From the NCBI GenBank assembly GCA_015063795.1, contig SVTL01000016.1:1-48011 (forward strand): a DNA stretch of 48,011 nucleotides, given 5' to 3'. This document shows positions 7,685 through 14,778 of this stretch, one piece after another. Position numbers and translations under genes: made by a program. Position 1 is the first letter of the stretch. The number at the start of each line of letters is the position of its first letter. This DNA comes from Oscillospiraceae bacterium. Lineage in GTDB: Bacteria > Bacillota > Clostridia > Oscillospirales > CAG-272. A model generated the notes under the pieces. That model was not told where the DNA came from. It was given only the letters and a program-made list of their open reading frames with translations, and did no database searches.

Positions 7685-9445
7685 ATGATCCACAACAAAT
7701 CCCGTTCGATCCGCGTGATCACCTTCACGGTTCTCTTCGTCCTGCTCTCCTCGCTGCTCATCAGCCATATCGTGGCAGCCGAGGCGCCCATCCTCATCGC
7801 GCCCAACCCCAATGCCGCTGTGGATGAAGCCCCCGTCGAGGAAGCCGCTCCCGTTGAGGAAGCTGCGGTCGAAGAAGCCCCTGCCGAAGAAGAGGCGGAG
7901 GAAGAGTCACCCACGGCGGTGTATGCCACCTTCTGGGCTCTGATCCCCCCCGTCATCGCCATCATCCTCGCATTGATCACGAAGGAAGTGTATTCCTCGC
8001 TGTTTGTCGGTATCCTCACCGGCGGCATTCTCTATGCCATCGGCCAAAGCGGCTTCAGCTTTGAGACCATGTTCAACGCTGTGATGAACGACGGCTTCAT
8101 CGCCAGCCTGGCCGACAGCTACAACGTAGGCATCCTGGTCTTCCTTGTGATGCTGGGCATCCTGGTCGTTCTGATGAACCGCGCCGGCGGCAGCCGTGCT
8201 TACGGCCGCTGGGCAAAGGAACGCATCAAGACCAAGCGCGGCGCTCTGCTGTCCACCTTCGGTCTGGGCGCTCTCATCTTTGTTGACGACTATTTCAACT
8301 GCCTCACCGTGGGCAGCGTGATGCGTCCTGTCACCGATGAGAACAAGATCTCCCGCTCCAAGCTGGCTTACATCATCGACGCCACCGCCGCTCCCGTGTG
8401 CATCATCGCGCCCATTTCCTCTTGGGCCGCTGCGGTCAGCGGTATGGTCGAGGGTGTGAACGGCATCGAGCTGTTCATCCGCACCATTCCTTATAACATG
8501 TACGCTCTGCTGACCATCGCCATGGTCATCACCATCAGCGTGATCAACCTCGACTTCGGTCCGATGAAGAAGCATGAGGACAACGCCGTCAACGGCGATC
8601 TGTTCACCTCCGGTCAGAATGCCATTCAGGCTGACGACGAAGCCGTTGTGACCAACAAGGGCCGCGTTATCGACCTGATCCTCCCCGTTGTGATCCTCGT
8701 GATTTTCTGCGTGGTCGGCATGGTCTACACCGGCGGCTTCTTCTCCGGCGCTTCGCTGATCGAAGCGTTTGAAAACTGCGATGCCGCTTACGGTCTGGCC
8801 ATCGGCTCGGTTGCCGCGCTGATTCTCAACGTCATTTACTTCATCGCCCGCCGCGTGCTCACCTTCCGCGAATGCATGGACGCCATCCCCGCCGGCTTCA
8901 AGGCCATGGTCCCTGCCATCCTGATTCTGACCTTCGCCTGGACGCTGAAGAACATGACCGGTCTGCTGGGTGCCGACGTATTCGTCGCCGAGCTTGTGGA
9001 CAGCGTGAAGGCGCTCCGCGTGCTTCTGCCCGCCATTCTCTTCCTGGTGGCTGTTGCTCTGGCCTTTGCCACCGGTACGTCCTGGGGCACGTTCGGTATC
9101 CTCATCCCGATCGTTACGCCTCTGTTTGAGGTCACCGGAAGCCAGATGCCCGAAATGCTGGTCATCTGCATCTCCGCCTGCCTGGCCGGTGCTGTCTGCG
9201 GCGACCACTGCTCGCCCATCTCCGACACCACCATCATGGCTTCCACCGGCGCTCAGTGCAACCACGTCAACCACGTGTCCACTCAGCTCCCCTACGCCAT
9301 GCTCACCGCTGGCGTCTGCCTGGTCACCTACCTGCTGGCCGGTATCCCGGTTCTGCAGAAGGCCTACATTCTCCTGCCCATCGGTCTGATCCTGATGATC
9401 GGAACGCTCTTCCTCATCAAGACCATGCAGAAGAAGCGCAGCTGA
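7685..9445 (+). CDS. NhaC-family Na+/H+ antiporter with acidic N-terminal linker
   Basis: A polytopic membrane protein of 586 residues. The start at 7685 is preferred because TTGGAGGAGAAACC precedes it, giving a normal ribosome site. Residues 10-30 form a first hydrophobic segment. Residues of about 35-78 are a low-complexity Ala/Glu/Pro/Val linker (EAPVEEAAPVEEAAVEE). The NhaC-like body follows with many membrane spans, the conserved FVDDYFNCLTVGSVMRPVTD region, ATGTSWGTFGILIPI and GDHCSPISDTTIMAST motifs. The family exchanges Na+ for H+, or in some members amino acids or organic acids. The repetitive acidic linker after TM1 is not usual in the family. It is a single gene behind a switch-like leader, with a hairpin downstream at 9469-9496. 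Confidence 0.88.
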   Translation: MIHNKSRSIRVITFTVLFVLLSSLLISHIVAAEAPILIAPNPNAAVDEAPVEEAAPVEEAAVEEAPAEEEAEEESPTAVYATFWALIPPVIAIILALITKEVYSSLFVGILTGGILYAIGQSGFSFETMFNAVMNDGFIASLADSYNVGILVFLVMLGILVVLMNRAGGSRAYGRWAKERIKTKRGALLSTFGLGALIFVDDYFNCLTVGSVMRPVTDENKISRSKLAYIIDATAAPVCIIAPISSWAAAVSGMVEGVNGIELFIRTIPYNMYALLTIAMVITISVINLDFGPMKKHEDNAVNGDLFTSGQNAIQADDEAVVTNKGRVIDLILPVVILVIFCVVGMVYTGGFFSGASLIEAFENCDAAYGLAIGSVAALILNVIYFIARRVLTFRECMDAIPAGFKAMVPAILILTFAWTLKNMTGLLGADVFVAELVDSVKALRVLLPAILFLVAVALAFATGTSWGTFGILIPIVTPLFEVTGSQMPEMLVICISACLAGAVCGDHCSPISDTTIMASTGAQCNHVNHVSTQLPYAMLTAGVCLVTYLLAGIPVLQKAYILLPIGLILMIGTLFLIKTMQKKRS

Positions 9446-9468
9446 TCCATCCCATAACGCATGCAATT

Positions 9469-9512
9469 GGGGCTGTCGCCTGAAAACGACAGCCCCGCGT
9501 TTGTGTTTTCCC
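9469..9512 (+). terminator. Hairpin terminator after the antiporter gene
   Basis: Perfect 10-bp stem GGGGCTGTCG (9469-9478) and CGACAGCCCC (9487-9496), followed by a moderately T-rich tail (GCGTTTGTGTTTTCC). Confidence 0.7.
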
Positions 9513-9545
9513 TCACTCTTTTCACGTTCTCAGGAGTCACCCATC

Positions 9546-10469
9546 ATGAACACCACCAAAAACCGCTTTTTAGGCCCCCTTCTCCTCCTGCTGACCGCCT
9601 TCATCTGGGGCACCTCCTTTGTTGCCCAGAGCAAGGGCATGGAGCGCATCGAGGCCTTCACCTTCAACGGCATCCGCACCGTTCTCGGCGCACTCTCCCT
9701 GCTGCCCGTGATCGCCTTTCAATATGCAGGGCAAAAGCGCCGGGAGGGAGAGAAGGCGAAAAAGCCCTTCGCCCTTTCCGATAAAACGCTCTGGATCGGC
9801 GGACTCTGCTGCGGTCTCGCCCTCTGCGTGGCCAGCAACTTCCAGCAGCAGGCCTTCAACGATCCGGGCACCTCGTCGGGCAAGATCGCCTTCCTCACCG
9901 CCATGTATATGATCATCGTGCCGCTGATGGGGCTCTTTCTCCGCAAGAAGATCCCGCTTCCCGTCTGGATCAGCGTTTTTCTCGGCGTGTTCGGCGTTTA
10001 TCTGCTCTGCATCAACGAGGGCTTCACGCTCAGCTACGGCGACATCCTCGCCCTCTGCTGTGCCCTCTTCTATTCGATCCACATCCTCCTCATCGACCAC
10101 TTCTCCCCGCAGGTGGACGGCGTTCAGCTCTCCTGTCTGCAGTTTTTCGTATCGGGGACGCTGTCGCTGATCTGCATGGGAATCTTCGAAACGCCGATTT
10201 TGACCGACATCCTCGCCGTCGCCCCCGCCATTCTCTATTCGGGCGTGCTCAGCTGCGGCGTTGCCTACACGCTTCAGGTCGTCGGACAGAAGGGCACCGA
10301 TCCCACCGTTGCCTCGCTGATCATGTGCCTCGAATCGGTGTTCGGCGTGCTCTCGGGCTGGGCGATCCTGGGCGAAACGCTATCGGCGCGCGAGATCGCA
10401 GGCTGCGTGATCATGTTCGCCGCCATCCTCTTAACCCAGGTCAAATGGCCGTTGAAGGAAGCGAAATAA
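9546..10469 (+). CDS. EamA/DMT-family transporter
   Basis: A 307-residue membrane protein with about ten hydrophobic spans in two homologous halves, typical of the drug/metabolite transporter superfamily (EamA). The first half contains TAFIWGTSFVAQSKGMERIEA. The second has the FGVLSGWAILGETLSAREIAG signature near the end, a hallmark of the second EamA repeat. Start ATG at 9546, preceded by CAGGAG; an in-frame ATG farther upstream at 9501 lacks a ribosome site. EamA proteins export amino acids, nucleobases or other metabolites; the substrate cannot be read from sequence. It appears monocistronic: a hairpin precedes it, and an intergenic repeat plus terminator follow. Confidence 0.88.
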   Translation: MNTTKNRFLGPLLLLLTAFIWGTSFVAQSKGMERIEAFTFNGIRTVLGALSLLPVIAFQYAGQKRREGEKAKKPFALSDKTLWIGGLCCGLALCVASNFQQQAFNDPGTSSGKIAFLTAMYMIIVPLMGLFLRKKIPLPVWISVFLGVFGVYLLCINEGFTLSYGDILALCCALFYSIHILLIDHFSPQVDGVQLSCLQFFVSGTLSLICMGIFETPILTDILAVAPAILYSGVLSCGVAYTLQVVGQKGTDPTVASLIMCLESVFGVLSGWAILGETLSAREIAGCVIMFAAILLTQVKWPLKEAK

Positions 10470-10479
10470 AAAAAGAATC

Positions 10480-10553
10480 GGGGCTTCGCCCCTGAACCCC
10501 ACCAAAGGGACTTTTTGAAAAAAGTCCCTTTGGAATCTTCAAAAACTTTCAAA
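10480..10553. repeat. Intergenic double-hairpin repeat (copy A)
   Basis: Hairpin 1 is GGGGC/GCCCC (10480-10492). Hairpin 2 has perfect 15-bp arms at 10502-10516 and 10519-10533 (CCAAAGGGACTTTTT and its complement), followed by a CAAAAACTTTC tail. The same layout occurs in the opposite orientation at 30304-30383, with CCTGA, CTTTTTGAAAAAAGT and CAAAAACTTTC in common. This looks like a dispersed genomic repeat placed in 3' untranslated regions. Confidence 0.7.
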
Positions 10554-10570
10554 AAACACCCAACTCTGTT

Positions 10571-10598
10571 ATCACCTGCTATGCACAGGTGATTTTTT
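10571..10598 (+). terminator. Intrinsic terminator of the EamA gene
   Basis: 8-bp stem ATCACCTG (10571-10578)/CAGGTGAT (10586-10593), then a T-run (10593-10598). Confidence 0.8.
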
Positions 10599-10620
10599 CT
10601 TCAAAAAAATCAAACAGCAC

Positions 10621-10649
10621 TTTACAAAAGCCATCCGCTGTGTTACAAT
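10621..10649 (+). promoter_or_regulatory. Promoter of the structured RNA / small membrane protein
   Basis: -35 TTTACA (10621-10626), 17-bp spacer, -10 TACAAT (10644-10649). The predicted start of transcription falls at about 10655-10657, the first base of the long inverted repeat that follows. Confidence 0.7.
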
Positions 10650-10654
10650 GGTCT

Positions 10655-10813
10655 TGCGACACAATTCCATATTGCCATCCAACGACGGGACTGTATTTTT
10701 ATTTTGGTAAAAATGCAATCTCTTTTCTTGCATTCCCTCGTGAATGGTAGGAATTGTGTCGCAGCAATCGGAGATGCGTTTTTCGGTGCGCAGCTTCGTC
10801 TGCGCACTTTTTT
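10655..10813 (+). ncRNA. Candidate structured leader RNA or small RNA with closing stem
   Basis: TGCGACACAATTCC (10655-10668) and its exact complement (10750-10763) would close a domain of about 109 nt at the very 5' end of the transcript. Inside, three short hairpins compete: one around 10691-10716 (TGTATTTTTA/TAAAAATGCA, one wobble), one pairing AATGCAA with TTGCATT, and one pairing CATTC with GAATG. A terminator follows at 10786-10813, 20 bp before the start of the 88-residue ORF. It could be an attenuator/riboswitch or an independent small RNA. No known class was recognised. Confidence 0.5.
10786..10813 (+). terminator. Intrinsic terminator at the end of the structured RNA
   Basis: Perfect 8-bp stem GTGCGCAG (10786-10793)/CTGCGCAC (10800-10807), 6-nt loop, six T residues. 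The ribosome site GGAAAGGAG of the next gene begins only 4 bp after the T-run. Confidence 0.85.
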
Positions 10814-10833
10814 ATTGGAAAGGAGATTCTTGT

Positions 10834-11100
10834 ATGAACCTCAATGCAGCCATCATTGGCGCAATCCTCTCCGGCGCGATCATCGGCGCAATCCCCGCCG
10901 TCTGCGGTGCCGTTAAGCAAAAGATCGGGCTTGCCATCGGCGGCTTTTTCGCCTGCCTTTTCGCCTCGATTCTTTTGGGAATGATTCTGTCCGTCCCGAC
11001 CTGCGCACTTTTCCTGTTTTTGATCTTCCGCAAGCCAAAAAGCGTGCCTCAAGATCTCACGCATACCGTCGAGCCGCCGCACGACGATTCTCAAAGCTGA
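10834..11100 (+). CDS. Small glycine-rich membrane protein of unknown function
   Basis: 88 residues. The ATG at 10834 is chosen because GGAAAGGAG lies just upstream; an in-frame ATG at 10744 would run through the leader terminator. Two hydrophobic segments (about 5-27 and 34-62) are packed with small residues (GAILSGAIIGAIP, IGLAIGGFFACLFASILLG), suggesting tight helix packing. A short basic turn (KQK) lies between them and a polar His/Asp/Pro-rich C-terminus follows. No domain was recognised. Its distinctive feature is the structured, terminator-containing leader, implying regulated expression. It is convergent with the acyl-CoA synthetase gene through a shared terminator. Confidence 0.7.
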   Translation: MNLNAAIIGAILSGAIIGAIPAVCGAVKQKIGLAIGGFFACLFASILLGMILSVPTCALFLFLIFRKPKSVPQDLTHTVEPPHDDSQS

Positions 11101-11107
11101 TGCACAC

Positions 11108-11147
11108 AAAAAGACCTGCGGTGCACCGAAACATCGCAGGCCTTTTT
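11108..11147. terminator. Bidirectional terminator between convergent genes
   Basis: Arms AAAAAGACCTGCG (11108-11120) and CGCAGGCCTTTTT (11135-11147), paired with a single mismatch. A- and T-runs on both sides let it end transcription in either direction. Confidence 0.8.
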
Positions 11148-11173
11148 CTATCCAATTTTCTATCCGAATTCTA

Positions 11174-13492
11174 TTATTTGCCCGAATCCTTCTTGCGGAT
11201 CTCCACGCGGCGGATCTTACCGCTGATGGTCTTGGGCAATTCGTCCACAAACTCCACGATTCTGGGGTACTTGTAAGGCGCGGTGTGCTTCTTGACGTAC
11301 TCCTGGATCTCCTTTTTCAGCACGGCAGGATCCTTGCTCTTGCCGTCCTTGGTCAGCACGATGGTCGCCTTGACCACCTGACCGCGGATCTCATCAGGCG
11401 CACCGGTGACCGCGCACTCCAGCACATACGGCAGCTCCATGATCACGCTCTCGATCTCGAAAGGACCGATGCGGTAGCCCGAGGACTTGATCAGGTCATC
11501 GATGCGTCCCACATACCACAGATAGCCGTCCTCGTCGCGCCAGGCCATATCGCCCGTGTGATACATACCGCCTCTCCAGGCATAGTCGGTCTTTTCTCTC
11601 TCGATGCAGCCCTCCACGTTCACATTGTAGTAGCCGTAGAAGACGCCGCAGGTCTCGCCCATCTTGGTGCGGAGAACGATCTCGCCGGTCTCGCCGGTCT
11701 GCTGGCTGTTGCCATCGGCATCCACGATGTCCACGTTATACATGGGGCTGGGCAGACCCATGGAGCCGACCTTGGGCGTCATGCCCACCAGATTGGCAAC
11801 GGTCAGCGTGGTCTCGGTCTGGCCGAAGCCCTCCATGACCTTCAGTCCCGTCGCCTCATAGAAGCGGTTGAAGACCTCGGGGTTCAGCGCCTCGCCCGCC
11901 GTCGTCGCATACTGCAGGGAGGAGAGATCGTACTTGGACAGATCCTCCTTGATGAAGAAGCGGTACATGGTCGGGGGCGCACAGAAGGTGGTCACGTTGT
12001 ACTTTTTGAACATGGGCAGGATGTCGTCGGCCTGGAAGCGGTCGAAGTCATAGACAAACACCGCGCAGCCGCACATCCACTGGCCATACAGCTTGCCCCA
12101 CAGCGCCTTGCCCCAGCCGGTGTCCGAGATGGTGAAGTGCAGGCCGTCGGGGTTGACGTTGTGCCAATACTTGGCGGTGATGTAATGTCCGAGCGCATAC
12201 GTGTGCGCGTGCATCACGATCTTGGGATATCCGGTGGTGCCCGAAGAGAAGAACATCAGCACCGGATCGCTGCCCTCCGACTCCACAGCAGGAGTGAAGG
12301 TATCGGGGAAGGTTTTGTACTCCTCATTGAAGTTGCGCCAGCCCTCGCGCGGCTCGCCGACGATGATGCGGTGCTCCACCTGCGGGCAGTTGGGGACGGC
12401 CAGATCGGCCTCATCGGCCACCGTACCGTCGGAGGTGCAGACCAGCGCCTTGATGCCGGCGGTATCGAAGCGGTATTCAAAATCCTTCTTCATCAGCTGG
12501 TTGGAGGCAGGCACGGCGATGGCGCCCATGCGCTGCAGAGCCAGAATCGAGAACCAGAACTGATAATGGCGCTTGAGCACCAGCATCACGCGGTCGCCCT
12601 TCTTGATGCCCAGCGAGGCAAAGTAATTGGCGGTGCGTGCCGTTTCGCGGCTGATCTCATCGAAGGTAAAGCGGCGCTCAACGTGGTTTTTATCCACATA
12701 CAGCATGGCCATGCGGTCGGGCGCTTTGGCCGCCATACGGTCCACAATGTCGCGGGTGAAGTTGAATTTGTCGGTGTTTTTGAACTGAATGTCCAGAAGA
12801 CGGCCGTTCTCGTCCTCTTTGCGGTCGATGAAGTCAGCGATCAATTCGTCGGCGGGGTTGTTCACCGACAGGGATCGGGAGACCTCCATCTCCACAGGCA
12901 CATCCTCGGCCTTCAGCGCGCGGTTGGAGGGATCGATGACCATGGCGATGAACTTGCAATCGGTTCCGCCCACGGCGATCATACCGTGCTCCTCGCGGCT
13001 GTTGTAATAGATGGCGTCGCCTGCGTGAAGCACGTCGGTGCGTCCGGCGATGCTCACCTTCAGGCTGCCCTCCAGAATATAGTCAAACTCCTCGCCCTCG
13101 TGCTTGGACAGGGCGATGGGCGCATTCTGCTCGGCGGGATTGTACTTGGCGGTGACCAGGAAGGGGTCGGTCATACGTCCCTTGAAGCGGGGAGCCAGAT
13201 GCTCATAAGCAAAGCCCACGCGGCGCTCCAGCGGGATACCCTCTCCGCTGCGGCAGATGGTGTACGAGGAAAGCGTTGCGGTCTCGCCGCTGAGCAGGTC
13301 GGTCAGACCGACACCCAGAAACTTCGCGCAGCGGTGGACAAAGGTGACCGAAAAATCGGTCTCGCCGTTTTCATAGGCCAGGTATTCCTCCACCGTCTGG
13401 CTGTTGACAGCCGCCATCTCCTCGGGCGTTTTGCCCATGACCGTCCGCATCTCGCGGATTCTCAAGCCGATCTGCTTGACATCGTTTTCCAT
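11174..13492 (-). CDS. HTH-cupin-acyl-CoA synthetase fusion (AMP-forming)
   Basis: 772 residues from the ATG at 13492, which follows AGAAAGGAAAAACGAAA; longer readings would run into the T-box. Order of domains: XRE-type helix-turn-helix (about 5-65, RIREMRTVMGKTPEEMA), a cupin (about 108-190, HEGEEFDYILEGSLKV and HAGDAIYYNSREEHG), then an AMP-forming acyl-CoA synthetase (about 230-770). The synthetase has the P-loop FFSSGTTGYPK (414-424), a hinge region YHTGDMAWRDEDGYLWYVGR and the catalytic-lysine region LPKTISGKIRRVEIR near the end. It is closest in style to medium-chain or aryl acid:CoA ligases. The enzyme would activate a carboxylic acid to its CoA thioester in the cytoplasm; the acid is unknown. 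The N-terminal sensor-like half and the T-box leader suggest tight control. Confidence 0.9.
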   Translation of the reverse strand: MENDVKQIGLRIREMRTVMGKTPEEMAAVNSQTVEEYLAYENGETDFSVTFVHRCAKFLGVGLTDLLSGETATLSSYTICRSGEGIPLERRVGFAYEHLAPRFKGRMTDPFLVTAKYNPAEQNAPIALSKHEGEEFDYILEGSLKVSIAGRTDVLHAGDAIYYNSREEHGMIAVGGTDCKFIAMVIDPSNRALKAEDVPVEMEVSRSLSVNNPADELIADFIDRKEDENGRLLDIQFKNTDKFNFTRDIVDRMAAKAPDRMAMLYVDKNHVERRFTFDEISRETARTANYFASLGIKKGDRVMLVLKRHYQFWFSILALQRMGAIAVPASNQLMKKDFEYRFDTAGIKALVCTSDGTVADEADLAVPNCPQVEHRIIVGEPREGWRNFNEEYKTFPDTFTPAVESEGSDPVLMFFSSGTTGYPKIVMHAHTYALGHYITAKYWHNVNPDGLHFTISDTGWGKALWGKLYGQWMCGCAVFVYDFDRFQADDILPMFKKYNVTTFCAPPTMYRFFIKEDLSKYDLSSLQYATTAGEALNPEVFNRFYEATGLKVMEGFGQTETTLTVANLVGMTPKVGSMGLPSPMYNVDIVDADGNSQQTGETGEIVLRTKMGETCGVFYGYYNVNVEGCIEREKTDYAWRGGMYHTGDMAWRDEDGYLWYVGRIDDLIKSSGYRIGPFEIESVIMELPYVLECAVTGAPDEIRGQVVKATIVLTKDGKSKDPAVLKKEIQEYVKKHTAPYKYPRIVEFVDELPKTISGKIRRVEIRKKDSGK

Positions 13493-13560
13493 TTTCGTTT
13501 TTCCTTTCTGTTTGTGAAAAAGTTGAAAATGACGGAACGCGTGACGACACCCGGGCAAAG

Positions 13561-13846
13561 AAAAAACCCCCGTCCTCACACAGGGACGAGAGCACATAAC
13601 TCCCGCGGTACCACCCGCATTGACATCGAAACGATGCCCACTCATCGAAGGTCCGTCAACCTTCTTCGCCTTAACGCGGCTTCTTCGTGCGCGCTTAATC
13701 GCGTCCGCCGGCCGACAGCCGACACCGTTTTCAGCACGCCCGCTCCGAAGGGATAAGCTTTGACCGATTCAACGTCCGCTTCCACCAGCCGCGGACTCTC
13801 TGTGGATGACATTCAGCCAAGCCGTCTTCGTCATTGCGTTTTCTTA
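13561..13846 (-). promoter_or_regulatory. T-box riboswitch upstream of the acyl-CoA synthetase fusion
   Basis: On the minus strand the leader shows the T-box hallmarks: AGAGAG (13801-13796), GGCTGGTGGAAGC in the Stem I head (13790-13778), and the antiterminator bulge GGGTGGTACCGCGGG (13616-13602). A terminator follows, with stem CGTCC/GGACG (13588-13571) and a T-run (13566-13561). A helix CGAAG/CTTCG brackets the specifier loop, whose 3' strand reads AAAGCTTATCC (13760-13750). The specifier codon is therefore probably GCU, CUU or AUC, but I cannot fix the register. T-boxes bind uncharged tRNA and allow transcription when the amino acid is scarce. Confidence 0.9.
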
Positions 13847-13852
13847 CCGCAC

Positions 13853-13881
13853 ATTATAGTACAATTTTGCCGTTTTGTCAA
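13853..13881 (-). promoter_or_regulatory. Consensus promoter of the T-box transcript
   Basis: Minus-strand -35 TTGACA (13876-13881), 17-bp spacer, -10 TATAAT (13853-13858), a perfect sigma-A consensus. Confidence 0.9.
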
Positions 13882-13917
13882 GGGCTTTTTTTCTTTTTTT
13901 TAAAATTCTCCCTGCGT

Positions 13918-13946
13918 TTGACAAAATGTCTCCTCTGTGGTATGAT
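13918..13946 (+). promoter_or_regulatory. Promoter of the HD nucleotidase gene
   Basis: -35 TTGACA (13918-13923), 17-bp spacer, -10 TATGAT (13941-13946), back to back with the T-box promoter. An AAGGAGGTCG ribosome site precedes the ATG at 13988. Confidence 0.88.
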
Positions 13947-13987
13947 AAACAAAAGAGATTTTTCGCCTTTCCAAGGAGGTCGAACCC

Positions 13988-14569
13988 ATGAACAAAACCG
14001 ATTTTGCCTTTCTTTCGCTGGCCTTCCGCCAGAAATACATCCGCCGCTGGAGCCTGATGCGCTCGACCTCCGAGGAGAATCTGGCCGAGCATTCCTCGCA
14101 GGTGGCGCTGATCGCCCACGCGCTGGCCCTCATCGGCAACCGCTTCTTTGGCAAGCACTATTCCCCCGACCGCGCGGCCCTGTTGGCGCTCTTTCACGAC
14201 ATTCCCGAGGTCTACACCGGCGACCTGCCCACCCCCGTCAAATATGCCACGTCCGACATGCGCCGTCACTTTGCCGACTTTGAACAGCAGGCGGTCTCGC
14301 GGCTTCTCTCCAAGGTGCCCGAGGAACTGCAGGACGACTACTCCTCTCTCTTTTCCGACGACGAGCCCGAGGGGGAATTGGTGCATCTGGCCGACAAACT
14401 CTGCGCCTTCATCAAGTGCATCGACGAGATCAACAGCGGCAACCGCGAATTCACCTCCGCGAAAGCCTCCATCGAACAGCAGCTGTCCTGCTATGACTCC
14501 AAGGAGCTTGCCTACTTCCTCGAGCACTGCCTGCCCGCCTTCTCCCGGACGCTGGACGAGATTGGGTGA
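13988..14569 (+). CDS. YfbR-like HD-domain 5'-deoxynucleotidase
   Basis: 193 residues, one HD-superfamily domain. The N-terminal KYIRRWSLMRSTSEENLAEHS carries the first metal-binding His. LFHDIPEVYTGDLPTPVKY carries the HD pair and the substrate-side TGD-PTPVK motif characteristic of YfbR. A later Asp sits in VHLADKLCAFIKC. The family hydrolyses deoxyribonucleoside 5'-monophosphates to nucleosides and phosphate in the cytoplasm, contributing to dNTP pool balance. The length matches the family. It is a single gene with a strong promoter and an AAGGAGG ribosome site, followed by a repeat-rich stretch. Confidence 0.9.
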   Translation: MNKTDFAFLSLAFRQKYIRRWSLMRSTSEENLAEHSSQVALIAHALALIGNRFFGKHYSPDRAALLALFHDIPEVYTGDLPTPVKYATSDMRRHFADFEQQAVSRLLSKVPEELQDDYSSLFSDDEPEGELVHLADKLCAFIKCIDEINSGNREFTSAKASIEQQLSCYDSKELAYFLEHCLPAFSRTLDEIG

Positions 14570-14582
14570 CTTTGTCAGTTGT

Positions 14583-14660
14583 ATTCGCCTGCGGCGAGTG
14601 ATATTGCTTCGCAGTGATATTCGGCTAAAAGCCGAGTGATATTCGCTGCGCGAGTTTCAG
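14583..14660. repeat. Short hairpin repeats separated by GTGATATT
   Basis: Four small hairpins follow one another, joined by GTGATATT: TCGCC-TGC-GGCGA, TGC-TTC-GCA, TCGGCT-AAA-AGCCGA and TCGC-TGC-GCGA. This is a compact tandem of mini-hairpins of the kind scattered through gut Clostridia genomes. It sits immediately before the low-GC peptidase gene and may mark an insertion boundary. Confidence 0.7.
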
Positions 14661-14778
14661 AGGCGAATGCTGATCGCTTCTCTGAATACAATGAAGGCAA
14701 AACAAGAATAAGGGAGATGGGCTTTGCCCATTGCTTTTTCATGCAAAGGCGAAATTGGCGATAAAAGGAGGTGCCTCA

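Noticed and set aside
7907-9466. Long minus-strand open frame opposite the antiporter
   Set aside because: Rich in His, Asp, Gly and Gln with no motif; the plus-strand gene is a well-recognised antiporter.
10655-10763. Terminal inverted repeats of a small insertion element
   Set aside because: The left repeat begins exactly at the predicted transcription start and no target-site duplication flanks the pair; an RNA structure explains it better.
10655-10813. 6S RNA
   Set aside because: A closing stem is present, but the central region lacks the large open bubble flanked by long helices, and the length of about 155 nt before the terminator tail is short for 6S.
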